Origin: JAHIGH01 sp964564035
GTDB lineage: Bacteria; Patescibacteriota; Microgenomatia; Levybacterales; UBA12049
DNA: 64,000 nt
NCBI GenBank assembly: GCA_964564035.1
Contig: CAZLZN010000001.1
Span: 21,921-85,920, forward strand
Direction: 5' to 3'
The notes beneath the pieces are model-generated. The model saw only the letters and a list, made by a program, of their open reading frames with translations. It was not told the origin of the DNA and did not search any database. The translations under genes were made by a program, and so were the position numbers. Shown here in pieces: positions 43,840-52,318 of this stretch (position 1 is the stretch's first letter; every line of letters begins with the position of its first letter).

Positions 43840-44673
43840 ATGAGCAAAGAACGTAGCTTACCCGTACCCCACAATCCTGATTGGGGCATGCAACGAGCCC
43901 CACTGCTTGAAAGAGATAGTGACTTCAATAACGCATACTTTAAATATTTAAGAAACACCAGTGAATCCCATGTTCACAATAGAAACCCACAGGAGCCTCG
44001 TGCCCTTATGTGCATGGACGAAGGCATTACACCGCCTGCGCAATCAACAATTCGTGTAGCCGGACCTGTTCCGTTTTTTACGAGAACCAAGGAGACTTTA
44101 TTGGAAGCGGTTGTTCAAGGCAAAGTGGTAATTAGTACAATATATAGCCATGATCACTGCGGAGCAATGGGATACAATATGAAAGCCCTTGATCAAGAAG
44201 ATTACAATCCGAATATCGTTGGGAAAGCTATGGCGAGATATTTTCAAGACAGAATTAGAAAAGCTCTTTACAGAGAACAGTCCAGTAGCGCTCAGGAAAA
44301 TGAGCTTGCGTATGGAGGACATCTTCCGATCACAAGAAGGCCAAGAAACAAACACACTGGTCAGATAATATACTTTGATAACCGAATAAACGGTCTTGAC
44401 CCGGCCCTTATACCCGGATTGCGCCCTGGCTTTACAATTAGTCGACGAATTGTCGGCGAGCACGCATCGTATGAATATGCAACAGTTGCACTTGATATTG
44501 CATTCAACGCCCAACATTTAGGAAATGAACTGGACGAGAAACATCCATTTTATCTTGTAGGATTAGCTCAAGACGAAAGAGATACAAAAAAAATAAAGGG
44601 TGAACTTGATGACATAAGGCGCTCACATCTCAACGATAAGGACAGGATGCAGGTCAAAATCATTACCGTCTAA
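43840..44673 (+). CDS. Beta-carbonic-anhydrase-like zinc protein, divergent
   Basis: A 277-residue soluble protein. LMCMDEG (Cys58-x-Asp60) and YSHDHCGAMGY (His104-x2-Cys107) reproduce the zinc-ligand spacing of beta-carbonic anhydrases (CxDSR then HxxCG). The Arg of CxDSR is replaced, so catalysis may differ. An insertion of about 60 residues with LPITRRPRNKHTG lies after the zinc site. Could hydrate CO2 or be a zinc-binding relative. It converges with prfB. Confidence 0.6.
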   Translation: MSKERSLPVPHNPDWGMQRAPLLERDSDFNNAYFKYLRNTSESHVHNRNPQEPRALMCMDEGITPPAQSTIRVAGPVPFFTRTKETLLEAVVQGKVVISTIYSHDHCGAMGYNMKALDQEDYNPNIVGKAMARYFQDRIRKALYREQSSSAQENELAYGGHLPITRRPRNKHTGQIIYFDNRINGLDPALIPGLRPGFTISRRIVGEHASYEYATVALDIAFNAQHLGNELDEKHPFYLVGLAQDERDTKKIKGELDDIRRSHLNDKDRMQVKIITV

Positions 44674-44676
44674 AAT

Positions 44677-45687
44677 CTACAGCTTCCTGATCTCCTCCTC
44701 CACGAAACCATCCAACTCGCCGCCCAAAACACCCTCCGTATCTGACGACTCAAATCCCGTCCTCAGATCCTTGACCATTCTGTACGGATGCAAAACATAT
44801 GACCTGATCTGATTTCCCCAGCCCGGAGTTTTATATGCACCCTTCAGCTTCGCTTCCTGTTTTCGTCTCTCTTCCTCCTGCAGGAGCCAAAGCTTAGCGC
44901 TAAGCAGCTTCATAGCAAACTCCCTGTTCTGCGCCTGAAATCTCTGCGTCTGTGCAGTTACCACGATGCCTGTCGGCATATGCTTGAGCCTTACCGCGGT
45001 CGACACCTTATTCACATTCTGCCCCCCATGTCCGCCGCTTCTAAACGCCTCAAATTCAATATCATCCTCCTTTATCACAACCCCTGTACTCTGATCAATA
45101 TCAGGCAGTACCTCAACCAAAGCAAAAGACGTTTGTCTCAGGCTATCGGCGTTGTAAGGCGACAGCCTCACAAGCCGGTGTACTCCTGCCTCATGCTTCA
45201 AATGCCCATACGCATAATTCCCCTTTATCTCAATAACTATGCTCTTGAGCCCTGCCTCGTCTCCCGGCGTTTGCTCGACAATTTCATACTTCCAGCCTTT
45301 TCTCTCACAATACCTCGTATACATCCGAAAAAGCATCTCCGCCCAGTCCATGGCCTCGGTCCCACCCTGACCGGAATGAATTGACAATATAACCCCGTCC
45401 TTGTCGTGGACAGACGAAAAATAAAGCAGTGTCTCAAGCTTCTTAAGCAGACTCTCCGCCTCCTTATACTCCCCCTCATCGATCCACAACTGCAAAAGCT
45501 CTATCTCCTCAACTTCTTTTTGGAGATCAGACATCTCTTTCATCTTGCGCGCGGCTGTCTGGTGATCCTGCCAGAAATTAACATGCATACTCTCCGCCTC
45601 AAGCTCGCGGATCTTTTTACGCTTGCCGTCAGCATCAACAACCTCAATCAGCTTACGGCATCGGTCTACCAAAACATCTTTTTCCAT
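44677..45687 (-). CDS. prfB: Peptide chain release factor 2
   Basis: A 336-residue RF2 that ends translation at UGA/UAA. GGQ is in FRSGGHGGQNVNKVSTAVR, and the codon-reading loop reads LSPYNADS (SPF of other RF2 proteins is SPY here). The N-terminus is about 25 residues shorter than E. coli RF2, and no in-frame UGA with a frameshift site is present. TATAAT (45697-45702 on the reverse strand) is nine bases from the ATG. Its presence supports use of the standard code. Confidence 0.95.
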   Translation of the reverse strand: MEKDVLVDRCRKLIEVVDADGKRKKIRELEAESMHVNFWQDHQTAARKMKEMSDLQKEVEEIELLQLWIDEGEYKEAESLLKKLETLLYFSSVHDKDGVILSIHSGQGGTEAMDWAEMLFRMYTRYCERKGWKYEIVEQTPGDEAGLKSIVIEIKGNYAYGHLKHEAGVHRLVRLSPYNADSLRQTSFALVEVLPDIDQSTGVVIKEDDIEFEAFRSGGHGGQNVNKVSTAVRLKHMPTGIVVTAQTQRFQAQNREFAMKLLSAKLWLLQEEERRKQEAKLKGAYKTPGWGNQIRSYVLHPYRMVKDLRTGFESSDTEGVLGGELDGFVEEEIRKL

Positions 45688-45746
45688 AATATTTACATTA
45701 TACCCTAGAAAAGATTTGTTTTCTTATTGAAGAGAAGCGGTAAAAA

Positions 45747-46091
45747 TTACTTATTATTTAAAAATCCCTCAGCTTGAGCTTTTATATACTCCTGAAATCC
45801 CCTGAAGTCCTCGGCTATTTTTTGCCCGCGGTTTACAATATTTACAAGATCCGATACTTTCAAATTCAACGCTTCACCCTGAACTTTTTTAACACCTTCA
45901 TCAATATCGGATTTGATCTGCCCGGTCACATCCTGTGCTTTTTCGGTACCAATTCCTTTTACATCCGGAAGCGACTTATTTTGCGGTAAATAAGTTAGAA
46001 TATTATTTCGAATCGCAGGCTGATTATAAAGAAGTATCCCCCCGCCGATGACAATAAAAAGTAAACACAGAGATATAAACTTGAGCAGCAT
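45747..46091 (-). CDS. Small single-pass membrane or exported protein, unknown
   Basis: A 114-residue protein: hydrophobic helix at 4-22 (FISLCLLFIVIGGGILLY) and then a polar, helical tail with heptad-like spacing (VTGQIKSDIDEGVKKVQGEALNLKV). It follows transketolase by seven bases. No family recognised. Confidence 0.65.
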   Translation of the reverse strand: MLLKFISLCLLFIVIGGGILLYNQPAIRNNILTYLPQNKSLPDVKGIGTEKAQDVTGQIKSDIDEGVKKVQGEALNLKVSDLVNIVNRGQKIAEDFRGFQEYIKAQAEGFLNNK

Positions 46092-46098
46092 AACTTTT

Positions 46099-47946
46099 TT
46101 ACTTAATCAACTTTTTCACTCTCTTAACAATATGTTTCGCGCTTATACCGGCGTTATCCAGAAGCTCATCTGCTGTGCCGGACGTTGAGATTTCCTTGAC
46201 CGCCATTTTCACGACCTGCGCCCCGCTTCCCGATACCCCGTCCAGTACAAAATCCCCAAGCCCACCGTGTTCAAAATGATCCTCGACTGTCAAAATTATT
46301 TTCTTTTTCGTCTCACCCACTGCTTTTGTTAGCGTTTTCGCGTCGATCGGCTTTATACTGTAGCAATCGATTATCCTAACATTAATCCCTTCTTTTTCAA
46401 GCTCTTCATATGCTTTTAACGCCTCAAATACAGTTATACCTGCGCATGCAATCGTCAACAGGTCCTTTCCGGACCTTCTCAGAACTTTGGATCCTCCTAT
46501 TTCAAACTTATCATTTTTATCATAAACGATAGGTGTTTTTGGTCTAAGTGTTCTCAGATATGAGATGCCATTATGCTGTGTTAGGAGAGGCATTAATTTT
46601 GCCGTAGACTCCCCATCGCTCGGATGAAGAACAATCGACCCGGGAATGGCGCCAAATATCGCGAAATCCTCAAGCGCCATTTGTGACGGCCCGTCCTCGC
46701 CAATAGATACACCCGCGTGCGAACCGCATATTTTCAAGTTAGCTCCTCCTATTGCAGCGACTCTGATCTGGTCAGTTGCTCTCGTCAAAAAAGCCCCGAA
46801 CGAAGAAATGAAAGGAATCTTTCCCAGTCTCTGTAATCCGACTCCGATGCCGATCATGTTTTGCTCTGCTATAAAACACTCGACAAATCTGTCCGGATAA
46901 ACTTTCAAAAATTCCTGAGAATATGTAGAATTCTTGACTTCCGCATCAAGCGCGAAAACATTACTGTTAGCTTCTCCGATTTTTACCAGCACTTGCCCAT
47001 AAACTTCCCGCGTAGCATAATTTTTGGATTTATCAAGCTCCGGCAATTTGACTTTGCCTTCTGCACCGGACTGTTTCACCGCAACGGTTTTAACAGGCTT
47101 TTTAAGTGTAAACTTCAAATTTTCATCAACATCTCCCAATTCTTTCAAAGCAGTCTCAAGCTCATCTTTCTTGAGCGGCTTACCATGCCAACCCGATTTA
47201 TCCTGAAGAAACGATATTCCGCTTCCTTTAAAAGTTTTCGCGACAATCACAAAAGGCTTGCCGCTTTTGTTGCTGACAGCCAGCTTAAATGCACGATCTG
47301 CTTCATATAAATTATTCCCGTCTATTGCGATTACCTCAAACCCGAAAGCCCTGAATCTGTTAATATACTCATCAACCTGATGTCCGAACATAGCCTCCTG
47401 ACTTTGCCCCAGCCTGTTTATGTCAGCAATTGCGATCAGATTATCAAGCTTATTAAAGCTCGCGAAATTACAAGCCTCCCAAATTTGACCCTCCGCAAGC
47501 TCTCCGTCTCCGAGAAATACATAAGTATTAAAGGGCAAACCCTCACGTTTCGCGAGTAAGGCCATTCCCGCTCCGACTGACAATCCCTGCCCGAGCGATC
47601 CTGTCGCTGCCTCGGCATAAGGATAAAGCCTTGTATTAGGATGCCCCTCATATATACTGCCGAGTTTGCGAAGCGTCATCAGATCCCGAAGCGGATAAGC
47701 GCCTGCCATACCAAAAAGCGTATATAGAAGCGGAGCCGCATGTCCCTTGGACAAAACGATTCGATCGTTATAAATATTTAATGGATTTTTTACATCGTAT
47801 GTAAAATATCTATCGAATAATACGGTTCCCAAATCGGCCGCGGAAAGACACGAAGTGGGATGACCCGAACCTGCTTCGGTTGTAGATACCAAACACCATT
47901 TCCTGACCAATTTTGCTTTATCTGCCAGATCGCCCAAACTCTTCAT
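46099..47946 (-). CDS. tkt: Transketolase
   Basis: A 615-residue single-chain thiamine-diphosphate enzyme of the non-oxidative pentose phosphate pathway. ThDP/metal motif GDGELAEGQIWEACNFASFNKLDNLIAIADIN is present (GDGELAEGQ and IADINRLGQ visible). Also AGSGHPTS, LSKGHAAPLLY, and in the pyrimidine domain AEQNMIGIGVGLQ with the catalytic Glu. It links sugar phosphates to ribose for nucleotides and histidine. Slightly shorter than E. coli TktA. Confidence 0.96.
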   Translation of the reverse strand: MKSLGDLADKAKLVRKWCLVSTTEAGSGHPTSCLSAADLGTVLFDRYFTYDVKNPLNIYNDRIVLSKGHAAPLLYTLFGMAGAYPLRDLMTLRKLGSIYEGHPNTRLYPYAEAATGSLGQGLSVGAGMALLAKREGLPFNTYVFLGDGELAEGQIWEACNFASFNKLDNLIAIADINRLGQSQEAMFGHQVDEYINRFRAFGFEVIAIDGNNLYEADRAFKLAVSNKSGKPFVIVAKTFKGSGISFLQDKSGWHGKPLKKDELETALKELGDVDENLKFTLKKPVKTVAVKQSGAEGKVKLPELDKSKNYATREVYGQVLVKIGEANSNVFALDAEVKNSTYSQEFLKVYPDRFVECFIAEQNMIGIGVGLQRLGKIPFISSFGAFLTRATDQIRVAAIGGANLKICGSHAGVSIGEDGPSQMALEDFAIFGAIPGSIVLHPSDGESTAKLMPLLTQHNGISYLRTLRPKTPIVYDKNDKFEIGGSKVLRRSGKDLLTIACAGITVFEALKAYEELEKEGINVRIIDCYSIKPIDAKTLTKAVGETKKKIILTVEDHFEHGGLGDFVLDGVSGSGAQVVKMAVKEISTSGTADELLDNAGISAKHIVKRVKKLIK

Positions 47947-48030
47947 GAAGGAACTTTACTATAGACCAAGATATAAAGTCAAGTATCTCCTGAATTTGTT
48001 TTTTACACAAAATTCTGATATACAAATAAT

Positions 48031-48996
48031 GTGGAAAATTCGATGATTATAATCGACAGAATATACGGAAAGTACAAAATCGATAACCCCCTGTTGATTG
48101 ACCTTATAAATTCGGCACCGGTTCAGAGATTGAAAAAAATTGCTCAATACGGCATACCCGACAAATACTACCACCTCACAAACTATTACCGCTTTGAACA
48201 CAGTATTGGAGTCATGATACTTCTCAAAAGACTTGGCGCCGGAATTGAAGAACAGGCCGCGGGGCTCCTTCACGATGTCTCTCATACTGCCTTTTCTCAT
48301 TTGATCGATTGGGTCGTCGGGGACGGTACCAAAGAAGACTTTCAGGATGATCAGCACGAAAAATTTTTCTCTAATTCGATTTTGCCGGGTATTATCAAAA
48401 AACATGGGTTTGACCCGCAAAAAATCTCAAACTACAAAAACTTTACGCTCTTAGAGCAGGAAATACCGGATCTTTGTGCTGACCGCGTCGATTATTCACT
48501 GCGCGAGTTCAATCCTGAACTGGTAAAACAAATACTCCCCGCGTTAAGCGCGTACAAAGGCAAAATAGTATTTACCAATCCCAAACCCGCGTCCCTATTT
48601 GCATATTCATTTTTGGAAAAACAGGAGAGCCACTGGGGAGGATTCGAGGCTGTAACCAGGTACAAATATTTTTCAAAACTTCTCAAAACTGCTTTGGCGG
48701 AAAAAGTAATTACCGAACAAGACTTTTGGCAAACAGACACCCTGATAATTAACAAACTGGAAAAATCCAAAAACACAAATATCCGCGAGCTTTTAAGATC
48801 CATGTCGAATAAATCTCTTGAAAAATTTCCGCTTAGCGGAAAAATATTTCACAAAAAATTCAGACACACCGATCCGCGCGTACTCATAAACGGCAAACTG
48901 AAAAAACTAAGTACGATCGATAAAAACTTCTCCAACCTGCTGTCAACCGCCAAAAAACACAACAAAGACGGCATCCAAATCCCGATTTTGCCCTAA
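48031..48996 (+). CDS. HD-domain phosphohydrolase
   Basis: A 321-residue metal hydrolase of the dGTPase/YdhJ-like HD superfamily: RFEHSIGVMILL (His), GLLHDVSHTAFSHLIDW (HD) and CADRVDYSLRE (Asp). Members hydrolyse (d)NTPs or nucleotides, and the substrate cannot be read from sequence. GTG at 48031 lies six bases after TATACA, a leaderless form seen elsewhere here; the ATG at 48043 (MIIIDRIYGKY) is a fair alternative. Confidence 0.88.
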   Translation: MENSMIIIDRIYGKYKIDNPLLIDLINSAPVQRLKKIAQYGIPDKYYHLTNYYRFEHSIGVMILLKRLGAGIEEQAAGLLHDVSHTAFSHLIDWVVGDGTKEDFQDDQHEKFFSNSILPGIIKKHGFDPQKISNYKNFTLLEQEIPDLCADRVDYSLREFNPELVKQILPALSAYKGKIVFTNPKPASLFAYSFLEKQESHWGGFEAVTRYKYFSKLLKTALAEKVITEQDFWQTDTLIINKLEKSKNTNIRELLRSMSNKSLEKFPLSGKIFHKKFRHTDPRVLINGKLKKLSTIDKNFSNLLSTAKKHNKDGIQIPILP

Positions 48997-49011
48997 AAAA
49001 AGCATCACCAT

Positions 49012-49218
49012 CTACACGTTTTTCTCCCATGCGGCAATCGATGAATGGGCCTCATCCGGAGTCAAGATCTTGACGATTATTCCCATTTGCACCATCACAT
49101 AATCTCCGACGCTTACAGGATCGGCGCCGATGAGAGCCTTCCTGCTCTCCGTGCCGTACTGAACCAGCGCTGTCCTTCCATCAACTTTTATGACTTTACC
49201 CGGTGCCGCAATACACAT
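49012..49218 (-). CDS. hypC: Hydrogenase maturation chaperone HypC
   Basis: A 68-residue protein beginning MCIAAPGKVIKVDG, in which Cys2 carries the Fe(CN)2CO group with HypD. ALVQYGTESRKALI and GDYVMVQMGIIVKILTPDEA complete the HypC/HupF domain. It is divergent from the hydrogenase genes. HypA, B, D, E and F are not in the window. Confidence 0.95.
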   Translation of the reverse strand: MCIAAPGKVIKVDGRTALVQYGTESRKALIGADPVSVGDYVMVQMGIIVKILTPDEAHSSIAAWEKNV

Positions 49219-49223
49219 AAAAT

Positions 49224-49305
49224 AATTCAGAATTTAAAATTCAGAATTCAGAATTTCTCAACTTTTGATATTCTTAATTATTGAATTCTAAATTCTAAAA
49301 TTTTG
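49224..49305 (+). repeat. Seven-base-period array between hypC and the hydrogenase genes
   Basis: AATTCAG, AATTTAA, AATTCAG, AATTCAG, AATTTCT, then units ending in two TTCTAAA; the hydrogenase promoter must lie in or next to it (no clear -35/-10 assigned). Confidence 0.8.
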
Positions 49306-49335
49306 TAAAATATGTTATGATTATATCATCTTTGT

Positions 49336-49842
49336 ATGGATCAGCAGACAGCTCAAAATAAAAAACTCGTTATCGGTTGGTTCTCGTTTACCTGCTGTGA
49401 AGACAGTACAATTCTCCTCACCGAACTCCTCAATGACAATTTACTCGAATGGAAAAAACTGGTCGAGTTTAGACACCTCAAAGCACTCAAAACAAAAAAC
49501 TCAATGGAAGGACTTGATGTCGCTTTTATCGAAGGCGCGGTTTCATCAGATTCCCAGGCGGAAGAGGTCAAAAAAATCAGAAACAATGCCAAATATGTAG
49601 TCGCGATCGGCTCCTGTGCCTGCACAGGGATGCCCTCAGCGTCCAGAAACGCCTTTGTCAGCGAGCAAATAAACGACAAAATCAAATGGTATATGAGCCA
49701 GTTCAGCTATAGCGACAAAGTCCGCAAGCTCGAAGAGGTCATAACTGTCGACGACAAAGTCCAGGGCTGCCCCATGAGCGCATCATCTTTTATCGAAACT
49801 TTGACGAAATACTTAAAGCAATTTAATATAATAGCGGTTTAA
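49336..49842 (+). CDS. [NiFe]-hydrogenase small subunit (group 3-like)
   Basis: A 168-residue iron-sulfur subunit carrying the proximal [4Fe-4S] cluster. Ligands: Cys20/Cys21 in SFTCCEDS (adjacent Cys rather than the usual CxxC), Cys94 or Cys96 in AIGSCACTGMP, and Cys145 in VQGCPMSAS. No twin-arginine leader and no distal cluster domain, so it is cytoplasmic and minimal, like delta subunits of group 3 enzymes. Followed by the large subunit after 42 bases. Confidence 0.9.
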   Translation: MDQQTAQNKKLVIGWFSFTCCEDSTILLTELLNDNLLEWKKLVEFRHLKALKTKNSMEGLDVAFIEGAVSSDSQAEEVKKIRNNAKYVVAIGSCACTGMPSASRNAFVSEQINDKIKWYMSQFSYSDKVRKLEEVITVDDKVQGCPMSASSFIETLTKYLKQFNIIAV

Positions 49843-49864
49843 CAAAAATAAAAAAACCTTTATA

Positions 49865-49878
49865 CTTAATACTTAATA
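49865..49878 (+). repeat. Tandem seven-base repeat (CTTAATA x2)
   Basis: Two exact units between the hydrogenase small and large subunit genes, same unit as near 4341. Confidence 0.75.
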
Positions 49879-49884
49879 CAAATT

Positions 49885-51189
49885 ATGCACAGCGCCGATA
49901 TAACAATCGAAAATATAACCAAAATAGAAGGTAACGCCAGCTTGAAAGTAACGATCGAAAACGATTCTGTAAAACAACTTCAGTTTATAATCTCGGACTA
50001 CCGCCGCTTCTACACAACAGCAGTCAAAGGCAAACCATTCATGACAGTCCCTTCATTCCTGTCCAGAATCTGCGGCACCTGCTCGGTAGCGCATTTATTT
50101 GCCTCAATAAAAGCTATAGAGCGGTCTCAGGGCATCGAAGTCTCCGAACAGACCAAGCTTCTCCGCGCCTTAGCGTATGACGGCCTTATGATCCGCGATC
50201 ATGCACTGCATTTATACTTCTTCGTTTTACCCGATATTCTCGGAATTGATTCAATCCTCGACATTCCGGACGATGACAACAATCCCGGCCATATTCTTCT
50301 TCACGATTCCTTTGACATAAAACGCCTTGGCACAGATATCACAAACGTGATTATAGGAGCCGCGATCCACGCGCCCTTCCCGACGATCGGAGGATTCCTC
50401 AAAAACCCCGATCCATCCAAATTCCCCGAACTGATCCAAAGACTTGAAGCCATCCGGCCGCAGGTACTTCGCGGCATTAAAACCTTCTATGACTGGAACG
50501 CGTCATTGATTCGCAATTCCAACTACTTAGGGCTTCGCAGTGAAAAAAAATTCGACTTTCTGGAAGGCGACGTATTCAATTCCAACGGCAGACTTATCGC
50601 GCAAAATGATTTCAAGAATTATCTCAGGTACGTCCAAATTCCCTATTCACAAGCTGAGGGTTATGAATTCTCCGACACACAAAAAGACTACCTTGCCGGC
50701 TCATTAGCGAGAATAAACCTCAATAAAGACCTCCTTCACGAACGTACCAAAAAAGATGCAGCCGAGTATATCGCGGCTTTCCCCTCTAACAATATCTATC
50801 ACAATAATCTCGCACAGGCAATAGAAATACTTCACTGCGTAGATGAAGCAATAGATATCTTGAAAACGATCCAAATATCACCCGATGAAAAACCCGTTCG
50901 CAAACCTCCTCAGGCAGGCGTTGGCGTCGGACTTGTCGAAGCTCCAAGAGGCATACTATATCATATGGCCAAAGTAAACGACAAAGGACTGATCGAAGAC
51001 TACGACGTGATCGTACCTACAGCCCAAAACCAAATTCAAATAGAAAACGATCTCAAAGAATATTTCAACAGAAATTTAAATAAACCGGAAGAAGAACTCA
51101 GACTGGATGCTGAGAAAATTATCAGAGCCTACGACCCCTGCATGTCCTGCGCCACCAATTTCCTCAAAATCGACTGGATACGCAAATAA
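49885..51189 (+). CDS. [NiFe]-hydrogenase large subunit (group 3-like)
   Basis: A 434-residue catalytic subunit. L1: RICGTCSVAH (Cys63, Cys66); L2: YDPCMSCATN (Cys419, Cys422), together holding Ni-Fe. The usual His after the second pair is Asn425, followed by a nine-residue tail (FLKIDWIRK) that the adjacent endopeptidase would remove. ITKIEGNASL near the start replaces the common IEGHA. Oxidises or produces H2 in the cytoplasm. No diaphorase (NAD(P)-binding) subunits are nearby, unlike complete group 3b or 3d sets. Confidence 0.92.
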   Translation: MHSADITIENITKIEGNASLKVTIENDSVKQLQFIISDYRRFYTTAVKGKPFMTVPSFLSRICGTCSVAHLFASIKAIERSQGIEVSEQTKLLRALAYDGLMIRDHALHLYFFVLPDILGIDSILDIPDDDNNPGHILLHDSFDIKRLGTDITNVIIGAAIHAPFPTIGGFLKNPDPSKFPELIQRLEAIRPQVLRGIKTFYDWNASLIRNSNYLGLRSEKKFDFLEGDVFNSNGRLIAQNDFKNYLRYVQIPYSQAEGYEFSDTQKDYLAGSLARINLNKDLLHERTKKDAAEYIAAFPSNNIYHNNLAQAIEILHCVDEAIDILKTIQISPDEKPVRKPPQAGVGVGLVEAPRGILYHMAKVNDKGLIEDYDVIVPTAQNQIQIENDLKEYFNRNLNKPEEELRLDAEKIIRAYDPCMSCATNFLKIDWIRK

Positions 51190-51530
51190 TCCGCGCCTGT
51201 CCCCATCGGAATCCCGATAAGCGTTATCTTCCCGAGTTTACCGAGTTTTTTTAAATATTTTAATTGAAAACCCAGATCAAAATCATGAACCGATCCCCGG
51301 GGATTGTCGGTTAATTTTCCGGGATCAAAATCATCAAATAATTCTACGCTCTCAAGCCCCTGAACGTTGTCCAGAATGACAACCCGGCTTTCACCGACAA
51401 ACGGCAAATCTTCGTTTGGCTTTACAAAAACAAAATCACACTCGCTCATAGTTTTTTTTAATTCCAATGCTGCTTTTATGGCGCCGCTGTCAATCGCCTC
51501 ATCTTCATTCCCGAAAACATACACTTTCAT
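51129..51530 (-). CDS. Hydrogenase maturation endopeptidase (HycI/HyaD family)
   Basis: A 133-residue protease. VFGNEDEAIDSGA matches the GNxLxxDDG nickel-binding start, and SVHDFDLGFQLKYL holds the later His. VILDNVQGL gives the middle Asp. It clips the large-subunit tail after Ni insertion. Its last 61 bases are antisense to the end of the large-subunit gene, including the L2 motif. Confidence 0.85.
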   Translation of the reverse strand: MKVYVFGNEDEAIDSGAIKAALELKKTMSECDFVFVKPNEDLPFVGESRVVILDNVQGLESVELFDDFDPGKLTDNPRGSVHDFDLGFQLKYLKKLGKLGKITLIGIPMGTGADYLRIQSILRKLVAQDMQGS

Positions 51531-51591
51531 ACTTGCACCATTTTACCAAAGTTGTAAATGCAAAATCGCTTAAAATGCGGTTATCCCAAAG

Positions 51592-52197
51592 TTATTTTAT
51601 TTTATAAACCAAAGCGGCAAGTGCGGATCCCAAAAACGGACCTATCAGATAAATAAACAAGTTATTCAGATTCTGAGACAAATTCGCGCTGTCATACAAA
51701 ATAGGCCCGATAGCAACAGCCGGATTAAATGCCCCTCCCGATATCGGCCCTACAGAATAAGCGCCTGCCAAGACCGTGATACCAATAGCAAGACCGAAGT
51801 AATTATTGCCTTTTGTTTTATCGGCAACAGCTACATGAAGTACTACACTGCAAAGTAAAAAAGTATACAAAACCTCAAGTAATATCGCGGTATTTATCGG
51901 CGTAGTCGGAGCCGGAGCCGGAACAAAATTATTCAAACTCACCAAGCCGAACACAACAGCCGCCGCGAGACCTCCCAATATTTGAGAAATCATATAAAGC
52001 ATCGATGTTTGCGGTTTAATGCCTTTATTTAACATCACGGCAAGCGTAACAGCCGGATTGTAATGCGCCCCGGATATATATCCGCCCATATACACAAGTG
52101 CCGCGAGCACCAAGCCGATAGCCAGAGGATTGCCGGAAAACGCTATCGTCAAAACCAGAAAAAAAGTCCCGATAAATTCAATAATATAGCTTCTCAT
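51592..52197 (-). CDS. Aquaporin/MIP-family channel
   Basis: A 201-residue six-helix channel. NPA boxes: AHYNPAVTLAV and GGAFNPAVAIG. The Arg that normally follows the second NPA is Val here, so the selectivity filter is altered. It could pass water, glycerol or small solutes. Lies between the hydrogenase protease and the DUF6390-like gene. Confidence 0.9.
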   Translation of the reverse strand: MRSYIIEFIGTFFLVLTIAFSGNPLAIGLVLAALVYMGGYISGAHYNPAVTLAVMLNKGIKPQTSMLYMISQILGGLAAAVVFGLVSLNNFVPAPAPTTPINTAILLEVLYTFLLCSVVLHVAVADKTKGNNYFGLAIGITVLAGAYSVGPISGGAFNPAVAIGPILYDSANLSQNLNNLFIYLIGPFLGSALAALVYKIK

Positions 52198-52267
52198 AAA
52201 ACTTACTCATCTATTATTATTGCACATCAAACCCAAAATGCAATAAGTACTTTCATAACCAAAATAC

Positions 52268-52288
52268 CCCTAAGCCCTAAGCCCTAAA
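52268..52288 (+). repeat. Tandem seven-base repeat (CCCTAAG x3)
   Basis: CCCTAAG, CCCTAAG, CCCTAAA between divergent aquaporin and DUF6390-like genes. Confidence 0.85.
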
Positions 52289-52318
52289 ACCTGATACAAT
52301 ATTATATAATTACTTCAA

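Noticed and set aside
44677..45770. Programmed frameshift in prfB
   Set aside because: No in-frame UGA or slippery CTTTGAC with upstream purine stimulator was found before the ATG.
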